Shown: piece after piece, positions 57,701-64,000 of the stretch
Layout of the letters: each line of letters opens with the position of its first letter
Numbering within the stretch: the stretch's first letter is position 1
NCBI RefSeq assembly: GCF_041381155.1
Contig: NC_091134.1
Location: forward strand, 27,223,540-27,287,539
Reading direction: 5' to 3'
Source: Argopecten irradians
Taxonomy: Eukaryota; Mollusca; Bivalvia; Pectinida; Pectinidae
DNA length: 64,000 nt
Translations under genes and position numbers: made by a program
The notes under the pieces: model-generated
Seen by the model: the letters and a program-made list of their open reading frames with translations, nothing else
Databases searched by the model: none
What the model was told of the DNA's origin: nothing

Positions 57701-57958
57701 TTGTGTAAACTATTTATCTTTTATAGTTTCATTTTGTAATATCGCTCCTTACCTGATAATCGTTGTGTTGGTCCTGACAAAAATATTATATCCTACTGTC
57801 ACTTCACTTACAGCACAGATAGCGAATATTTCTCCCGAAGATAATATCAACTCGAAACTGCCGTAACTGGATCCTAAGGTAGTCTTTAATTCGTACCTAA
57901 ACGTTTGTACGTGTGTTACAGAGCATGAACGCAAGAAGCCGCTCGATATCGGAGATGT
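54507..57958 (-). CDS. Gene C: divergent inverted paralogue of genes A and B, 3' part
   Basis: Six exons on the minus strand, in transcript order 57753-57958, 57150-57390, 56688-56804, 55573-55677, 55095-55333, 54507-54728, corresponding to exons 3-8 of A and B. Phases chain as in A/B except at exon 6, which is one base short. Exon 7 is exactly 239 bp as in A and B, and all seven tail cysteines are kept, although sequence identity is low; the split from A/B is therefore much older than the A/B duplication. No counterpart of exons 1 or 2 was found up to the window end, so the 5' part is either far upstream or lost. The gene lies tail-to-tail with B. Two minisatellites, one of 34 bp in intron 5 and one of 55 bp at the 3' end, look copied from its own coding edges. 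It could be functional with a sequencing slip in exon 6, or a pseudogene. Confidence 0.65.
54890..54990 (-). mobile_element. tRNA-derived SINE in gene C intron 7
   Basis: On the minus strand, TAGCTCGATTACGTAAGCG (A-box-like) is followed about 40 bp later by GAGTTCGATCCCTAG (B box). Only the tRNA-like head is obvious. It differs from the SINE of genes A and B in the middle segment. Confidence 0.6.
55095..55333 (-). CDS. Gene C exon 7, possible galactose-binding-like domain
   Basis: 239 bp, phase 1 in and 0 out, acceptor TGTTTCAG, donor GTAAAA. It encodes LTVVKDKDNSLLRRIPYALD, DTCLDLPL, MLWLRITKLSLFGVTSLKF and GQGIDCGRVGQKSLQ. The identical exon length and shared motifs across A, B and C make this the best-conserved part of the family. 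Confidence 0.78.
55573..55677 (-). CDS. Gene C exon 6, one base short
   Basis: Donor GTAAGT is intact and the 3' half encodes FGFPLVINHFYFVADAC, then RAC and LP, matching exon 6 of A/B including the cysteine pair. Counting from the CAG|TGG acceptor gives 105 bp where 106 (phase 0 in, 1 out) is needed. The frame that matches the family runs back into stop codons at the repeat border. The neighbouring 34-bp repeat units carry one more A at the matching place (GCTAATAGACAT against GCTAATGACAT here). Either this copy has a one-base deletion or the assembly has an error. Confidence 0.6.
55640..56205. repeat. 34-bp minisatellite copied from the gene C exon 6 acceptor
   Basis: About 15 units of 34 bp (CAGTCCACTG at 55671 and 55705). 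On the minus strand each unit reads CAG|TGGACTGCTAATAGACA and TGATTTTGTTGATT, that is, the splice acceptor and first 25-30 bases of exon 6. It fills most of the 1-kb intron between exons 5 and 6. Confidence 0.88.
56206..56687. other. Gene C intron 5, upstream part
   Basis: AT-rich, no repeat or exon seen. An open frame at 56471-56653 on the opposite strand is unsupported. Confidence 0.5.
56688..56804 (-). CDS. Gene C exon 5
   Basis: 117 bp, phase 0 at both ends, acceptor TTTTTCAG, donor GTAAGT. It reads KYYEDFIVVTAVETTTTVSQ and then LIYYSINGTYFY, aligning with EYYPNFIVLTAIV and WFHYSQNGS of gene A. One codon shorter than A and B. Confidence 0.72.
57150..57390 (-). CDS. Gene C exon 4
   Basis: 241 bp, phase 2 in and 0 out, acceptor AAACTATAG, donor GTAAGT. 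It encodes GDNETIERVIITFSSLENL, then a middle with FVYMAVAFVNTS, and closes VIGSTHIDLEKPAI. The layout and phases match exon 4 of A and B, and the ends align well (E-VVVDISPL and MLKPSI there). Confidence 0.7.
57753..57958 (-). CDS. Gene C exon 3
   Basis: 206 bp, phase 0 in and phase 2 out, acceptor ATGTTGTAG, donor GTAAGG. It begins TSPISSGFLRSCSVTHVQ and ends GYNIFVRTNTTIIR, matching the cysteine and NTT positions of exon 3 of gene A. It is 33 bp (11 codons) shorter than A and B. Confidence 0.7.
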
Positions 57959-58424
57959 CTACAACATAAATTAACAATTTCAGTATTAAACCCATGCAAG
58001 CTAGTATCAAATCGTCGGACTATGAGCTTCAAAATTAATGAGCACAAATATCGGATACTGTTAGTAGCGTAATTAGGAAGTGCTGATCATGTACAAACCA
58101 GGACGTGAATACTAAGTTCCTCACTAATGTTGGACACATTTTTTCATTCGGGGGGGTGGATAAACATATCGAGTTGCCATGCGCTTGCAGAAAAAAAGTA
58201 AAATTTCCCAAACAAACTTTGTAGATGACGTACACATGTAGATGACAGATTCCGAAATTAGCCTATCACTCACTGAATTCGAGAAAAAATAACACAAATG
58301 GACTCGTTTGAACAGGAGTTAAACTCCGATAATTTCGACGATTTAGCGATGTATTTAAACAAGAGATCTCAGAGGGATCTAAGCGCCCACCAAAGAATGA
58401 TCTATGTCTTACAATGGAAAGAGG
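57959..58424. other. Upstream of the last recognised exon of gene C
   Basis: No counterpart of exons 1 or 2 found. A plus-strand open frame starting ATGGACTCGTTTGAACAGG at 58298 (MDSFEQELNSDNFDDLAMYL) looks codon-like for about 45 residues and then runs into a tandem repeat; it could be a small gene's first exon, but evidence is thin. Confidence 0.35.
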
Positions 58425-58930
58425 GAAACTCAAGATGGTTACCTGTGGCTATCTTGTTCACAGATCGGTACCAAAATTCAATATGCACGCACAACTAATG
58501 TGCTAGAGGAACCTGCACATGAAATTCGAGACAGATCCCTTTAGTACTTTCTGAGATATAGCAGTAACAATCTTCAATTATCAAAATCCAAGAATGCAAC
58601 ATGTCGGCCATCTGAGTGCCCGATCGGTCCCAAAATGCAATATGCACAACTAGGGACCTAGGGGAACCTGCACATGTAATTTGAGGCTGATCCCTCAGTA
58701 CTTTCCATGAAATAGTGGTAACAAACTCAATTATCAAAATCCAAGATAGCGGCCTGTATGTCATCTTGTTCACCGATCGGTCCTAACATGCAATATGCAC
58801 AACTAGGGCCCAAGGGGAACCTGCAAATGAAATTTGAAACAGCTCCCTTCAGTACTTTTGAGAACTAGCGGGAACAAACTTCAACTACCAAAATTCAAGA
58901 TGGGGCCTGTCGGCCTGAAAGATCCCTTCA
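58425..58930. repeat. Roughly 145-bp tandem repeat, 3-4 units
   Basis: Units begin near CAAGATGG and share ATCTTGTTCAC, GATCGGT, CAATATGCAC, AGGGGAACCTGCA and CAGTACTTT in order. Open frames across it on the minus strand are repeat by-products. Confidence 0.8.
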
Positions 58931-61604
58931 GTACTTTCTTTAAAATAATGTATTTAGGCTGTTCAAAATGTAAATGATAATCTATTTGCCGGATTTTCGG
59001 TCTATTTAAGCTCATCAGCATCAGCTTCTAGGCCACCTTGAATTCTCTTTTTTGAATTATATATCTTGGTTGTGCATATTAAGGGCTATTGGACTTGACT
59101 ATGTCACTTGTAAATGGGTATATGCAGAATATCTGAAAGAAGACTTTTAACTTAAGTATTCCAATTATTAGCACAACATATGTCTGAAATCAAGTAAAGA
59201 ACACAATGGTGTTGTCAAAAAATATCTATTCCAATTTAATTTCAAACTTAATTAAAATCAAATTCCAGAAGTGTACGAAATAAGACACCACTATATGTTA
59301 TGGTCTAAAATATCAATAATTACATGTATCCTATCATATCTTCAATCTATGCGTATTTACCTTTAGAATATGATGATAACACCATATACTAAAATAACAG
59401 ACCTAAACTTGAGCCGAATATCGGTCAAAAAAACCTTCACGAGGCAGACATGTTGTTTCCATAAGAATAGTTCGTATGAGGCCATTTAGGGTAAGTTGCG
59501 TGATGAAATTATAACAAATAATAATAATCCTACTTACTTTGATTTGTAAAAAAAAAAGTAGGCAAACTGGAAATGGCTGCCCAATATATCATCACAAAAG
59601 TAATATTATGTGTTATCGGTAAACTCATATCGGGTTGACATTTGATGCTAAAATAATGTCAAGTATAAATAGATAAAGCACGGCAAATAAACATATTGCT
59701 GTGATTAGTCGTTTTATTGGACATTTCCTTTCGAAGACTATGCCGTGGCTTAGTATTTTTAATGACATAAACGGCAAGATGGCGAGAGGAAAGTGAAAGT
59801 AAAAAGCATGCCGACGACAGACACGTAATTGTGAATGCCGTCATGTGTTGATTGCAAGGTATTTACGTTATTTGTTATCGGGAAAATGTCATCTTTTGAG
59901 ATGGCAAAAGATTTGTTCGAGATAGGCATAGTTTCTGTTGTATTAGGTTTTTACTTCCAGCCACGTGGTCCGTCCCACATTGCTTGTATGGTCAGCAAAT
60001 GTGTCCAAAAATCAAACTAACTTGTAGCTTGCATAGGCGAAAAAGTAAACAAAACTCGGTAAACACATGTAACCACAATAACACTGAACATATATGGAAG
60101 GGTTTTTATTTACAAATATGCATTATCATGATGAGTTTCAAACAGTTACAGCGACAAAAGTTAGAATTTTGTTGTTACAAAGTTATTGTTTTCATAAATG
60201 TCGAGTTTCAACGTTTATATATGTATTTTAAACGAAGTGAGGAAAATATTAGAACATTCCGTGCAGTTAATAGCTTGTTTGACAAATTACGTTTCAACAC
60301 CTCCAAAATGGCGATAGTGTCGTCCAATAGCCCCTAAAAATATTAACAGTCCATCTATAAAATTATTTGCACATTTATAGCCATATATTACGGGTATGTA
60401 ATGTACAATATATATTGTCACATTGTCACTTGTGCCGGATTAATAAACTCGAGTTAGCTTATTATTATTATATTGGAGCACTGGTTACTTCATTTCTACC
60501 TTCAGTTGCTACATCATACTTATATATATACATCGTGTAATTGCACTTACTATGCTATTGAGTTTGGTAAATTGGCGTCAGTATTTATCATGGATACGAA
60601 TCTCCAATCTTTGAGGAGTTATCTTCGCACCGTTTATATTGTATTTTCCATATTCCAAAGATACTTACTGTATATATCTGGTAATTTAAAAAAATATACT
60701 ACTACATTTATATTCTGGACGTATAGAAATACAATTTTGTTCATGTATATCATGGAGAGATCGTATTTTAGCTGTAAATTTGTGTAGGGCTTATTTTAGT
60801 AAGAAAACATGCCAAATTATTTAAATTGTCATTTAGATGTTTTTCAAAATAAAATTTCAACACAAGTGAATAGAAATCCGAATAAAGCCCGTCCACAAAT
60901 ATCCACGTATATCATCGTATTCGATGCACTCGACTGGGTACATATACACGTGACATAGCTGTCCTAAACGAGTGACAACTACATGTACCAAGGACACACA
61001 CGTGTCGATGTACATGAAAAAATTGTGTATATTGAAATGTTTTATTAGCTCGTATTGGACATATTTTGGTATCTACATTATAGCTGGCAACACAATTATG
61101 TATTACTTCATTGAAACCTTGTCAGGTGAGTGCAGTGTTTATTTTCAATGTGACATTATTATTTGCAATATCAGAGCATGTTTATCTGAGACCAGGTATG
61201 TTTAGAATGACGTACGTGTGTCAAGTGTCGTGCTTTTTATAGGAGGTTGGCCAGTGAAGGTTACTAAGCAGCGCAAAAGAAAAATGGCTGCCACTTCCTT
61301 ATATACGGCTCTGTTATAACTGGGGGATATCTCAAAAACAATTTTCTAAAAAAAAATGATTATATATATATTTATAAAAAATTTAAATGCATGTTTTTTT
61401 TAACTAACATCGTCAGGATTAAGTATTAGCTTTTAATGAAGATTAATAAACATTTGTGGAACCACAGTCTATGTATGTGGAAAAATGAGTGTCAAACGTT
61501 AAAACAGTTGAACTGCTCACCGTTTACTCGAAACTACCTTCGCTCATGGACGCACTTGTTTTGTGTACCATCGGCCGGTTGTCGAACATAAACGTGTACA
61601 TGTA
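58931..61604. other. AT-rich intergenic, no gene recognised
   Basis: Several open frames of 60-117 codons on both strands have no motif, splice support or second copy in the window. No array or transposon ends were recognised. Confidence 0.45.
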
Positions 61605-63540
61605 AAGGTTATTGCATGGCTTTCGAGTAATAAGGAATTTATTACTTCCGAGCGAAGCGAGGGGGTAATAAGTCCCAAGTGATGAGAAACCATGCAATAA
61701 CTGACTTACTGCATGCTTCTTAACCTCGAACAAAAAGATAGACTGATTGAAAAATTACACATTTTTCCATCCCTATACCCCAACTCTCCCATTGTTCTCT
61801 GTTTTGATTTACCTGTAATTATGCTTGTGGACACATTTCAGTATTAGAGGTTCTTAACTCAATCACATTTTTCCATCCCTATACCCCCACTCTCCCATTG
61901 TTCTCTGTTTTGATTTACCTGTAATTATGCTTGTGAACACATTTCAGTATTAGAGGTTCTTAACTCAATCTTATATATCAGTTTGTCATTGTCCGTCGTA
62001 AGAAGCACAAGGAGTTTTGCCTTGTGCGGAGAAAAAATTTTTGACTCTGCAAAATGCTGCATCAAATTGTTCTATGGAGATGTGTACCGTATGAAACAAT
62101 AGGATTTTTATCAAGCTCTGTTCAGCGATTGCAAGAAAAATAAGTAAATGAATAAAAGAAATTGTCAAAAACTTTAAATATAAGTATTTTTTCTTAAAAT
62201 TAATTCAATCTGCGCTTTTCAAATGCATCATTTGTTGATATAAAGGTTCATGAGGATTCAGTCCCATTTATGGTCAAGTAATCCTGATTGGCCATGAAAG
62301 TAGGTTGTTGTGGAGTCAACTGTGGTATCAAGTTATTTATTGGCCACACTTTTCCTTTGTGAGAGTTTGGAAGTATGCAGTAATACCTCTTAATGATAAT
62401 GAACAATGGGAGAGTGGGGTATAGGGATGGAAAGGTGTGTATTTTTTCAATCAACCTGTCTCTTTGTTCGAGGTTAAGAAGTATGCAGTAAGTCAGTTAT
62501 TGCATGATTTCTCGTCACTCGGGACTTATAACCCCCTCGCTTCGCTCGGGAGTAATAAATCACTTATTACTCGAAAGCCATGCAATAACCTTTACTCACT
62601 GCATACTTCTAACCTCTCACAAAGGAAAAGTGTAGCCAATAAATGTCTTACCACAGTTGAGTCCACAATAACCATTTTTCATGGCCAATCAGGATTACTT
62701 GACCATGAATGGGGATATTTCCCCCATTCATGGCCAATCAGGGTTATTACATGACCATGAAAGGGCTGGACATGTGTGCAGTCAACCATGGTAACAAATG
62801 CTGTAAAAGAGGGGAGATAATCATTACTCAACTTGTTCTAATGATTAAATAAATCAATAGACTTACTAACCAATGCTGACAAGATTTTTTTTTTAAATAC
62901 AATGCAATACGAAAATCACATTTATCTAAATGTACACCAAAAAGCTCCATTACTTATTATTTCTATTAATTATTATATGATAGCAACTTCGTATTGTAAG
63001 GAAAAGTTTAGCTCCTCATGAACCTTTATATCAACAAATGATATATATGCGTTTTATCAATTGAAAGCAGAGATAGAATTAATTTCAAATAAAATTTACT
63101 TATATTTAAAGTTTTCGACAATTTCTTTTTTCATTTACTTATTTTTCTTGCAATCGCTGAACAGAGTTTGATAATAATCCAATTGTTTCATACTGCACAT
63201 ATCTCATAAAACCATTTTGATGCAGCATTTTGCAAAATCAAAGTTTTTATCTCTACACATGACAAATCTCCCTGTGCTCCTTACGATGGAAAATTACAAA
63301 CTGATGTTTTCACATTGAGCAAAGAACCTCTAATACTGAAAAGTGCTCACAAGAATAATAGGTACAGGTAAATCAAAACAGAGAACAATGGGAGAGTGGG
63401 GGTATAGGGATAGAAAGGTGTGTTGTTTCAATCAACCTGTTTTTGTTCGAGGTTAAGAAGCATGCAGTAAGTCAGTTATTGCATGATTTTTTGTCACTCG
63501 GGACTTATTACTCGAAAGCCGTGCAATAACATTTACTTTT
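61605..63540. mobile_element. Nested foldback element, about 1.9 kb
   Basis: Outer ends are inverted copies (AGGTTATTGCATGGCTTTCG at 61614 against ACTCGAAAGCCGTGCAATAA near 63510). An inner inverted pair lies at 62245-62385 and 62595-62760 (GGCCACACTTTTCCTTTGTG against CACAAAGGAAAAGTGTAGCC), and a third partial copy of the end sequence lies at 62400-62590. The left arm also has a 106-bp direct duplication (61758 and 61864). This suggests insertion of related foldbacks into each other. A GC-rich CCCCCTCGCTTCGCTCGG tip motif is present. No transposase. Confidence 0.7.
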
Positions 63541-63957
63541 TATGTATGGGAATCAACCCGTTATATTTTAAGAATTCTTTACTTATTGATTATTAATGTA
63601 ACTATCCCCATTAGAAAGACACCAAGTGAAGTACGTTTCATAAGCAATCCTAATGTTCATCTTAGCAGAGTTTTGTGAAAGCATATTGGGATTTTAAAAA
63701 TGAGGAAATAGTTGATTTGTGGATATGTTGGGTGGTATACACGTGAGACTTGTTTACATTATAGTCAGCGTACCTGTACTATGGAATTTGGACAAACCGG
63801 TCCGACTTTACATTGACATGAATTCGACATTCTTTGACACCTGCACTGCATGCTTCGCGAGTTCCTACACTTAACTACGTCACTTCCGTAGCTTTGCTTT
63901 CTTCTGAACTCTCCAATATGTTCCGGAGAGAGGCCGAAAAGTGTCCATTATGTGGAA
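63541..63957. other. Intergenic with a weak cysteine-rich exon candidate
   Basis: On the minus strand, from about 63905 down to 63775, an open frame reads SDVVKCRNSRSMQCRCQRMS then NSCQCKVGPVCPNSIVQ and meets a GTACGC donor-like site. The cysteine spacing recalls extracellular modules, but no acceptor was established. Confidence 0.2.
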
Positions 63958-64000
63958 GAATGGATTGACTGAGGTGCGAAGCACCGAGTTCAATCCATTC
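63958..64000. repeat. Hairpin at the window end
   Basis: GAATGGATTGACTGAGGTGC pairs, with few mismatches, with GCACCGAGTTCAATCCATTC around a GAA tip. Probably the end or centre of another inverted-repeat element cut by the window. Confidence 0.65.

Noticed and set aside
59984-60337. 117-codon open frame
   Set aside because: AT-rich, no motif, no splice context or second copy; treated as chance.
1-64000. LTR retrotransposon, Polinton or other virus-like element
   Set aside because: No paired long terminal repeats, protease-integrase motifs, capsid or envelope-like frames were recognised; all reverse-transcriptase traces are of LINE type.
57959-64000. Exons 1 and 2 of gene C
   Set aside because: Searched by eye for minus-strand frames like NWYVPPFSGG or VELEIVLML; none seen, so not annotated.

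Overview
The window looks like nuclear DNA from a lophotrochozoan animal, most likely a bivalve mollusc. It is AT-rich, its genes have short GT-AG exons in long introns, it carries decayed LINEs of several clades and tRNA-derived SINEs, and it is dense in minisatellites and large foldback (palindromic) repeats. There is no bacterial-style gene organisation, and I saw no LTR or virus-like element.

The core is a cluster of one gene family in three copies. Copy A (+ strand, coding exons 965-18483, 5' part outside the window) and copy B (+ strand, 35227-49310) are a recent direct duplication: eight exons with the same phases, near-identical coding sequence, homologous introns and a shared 3' flank. 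Copy C (- strand, 54507-57958) is an older, divergent paralogue lying tail-to-tail with B, with six recognisable exons. A fourth exon cluster, M (+ strand, 29480-33874), has related domain sequence plus a Ser/Thr-rich linker, and is either the 5' part of gene B or a decayed copy. The predicted product is extracellular: repeated beta-sandwich-like modules of about 120-150 residues rich in N-glycosylation sequons, then a domain that may be galactose-binding-like, then a 72-73 residue tail with seven conserved cysteines and no transmembrane segment. I recognise the style as one common in uncharacterised molluscan proteins but cannot give it a name.

Layout: 1-18.8 kb is gene A, whose introns hold four LINE fragments, a SINE, several minisatellites and small hairpins. 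18.8-29.4 kb is mostly repeats: a 400-bp inverted-repeat element, a GC-rich patch, a 3.4-kb array of a 25-bp unit, and a 2.8-kb foldback. 29.5-33.9 kb is the M exons. 34.3-49.3 kb is gene B, with its own LINE, a 2.6-kb foldback in intron 3 and a 4.5-kb array of a 32-bp unit in intron 5. 49.9-53.1 kb is another foldback. 54.1-58 kb is gene C, bordered and invaded by minisatellites that look copied from its own coding edges. 58-64 kb is repeats, including a nested foldback, with no convincing gene.

The most notable signals are: two minisatellites in gene C that appear seeded by its coding exons; a 302-bp deletion in copy B that ruins exon 2, although that exon can be skipped without losing frame; an excess of amino-acid-changing differences in exon 4 between A and B; and the differential expansion of the intron 5 minisatellite (about 30 units in A, about 139 in B). 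All boundaries are read by eye from splice consensus and A/B/C comparison; no alignment or database search was run.
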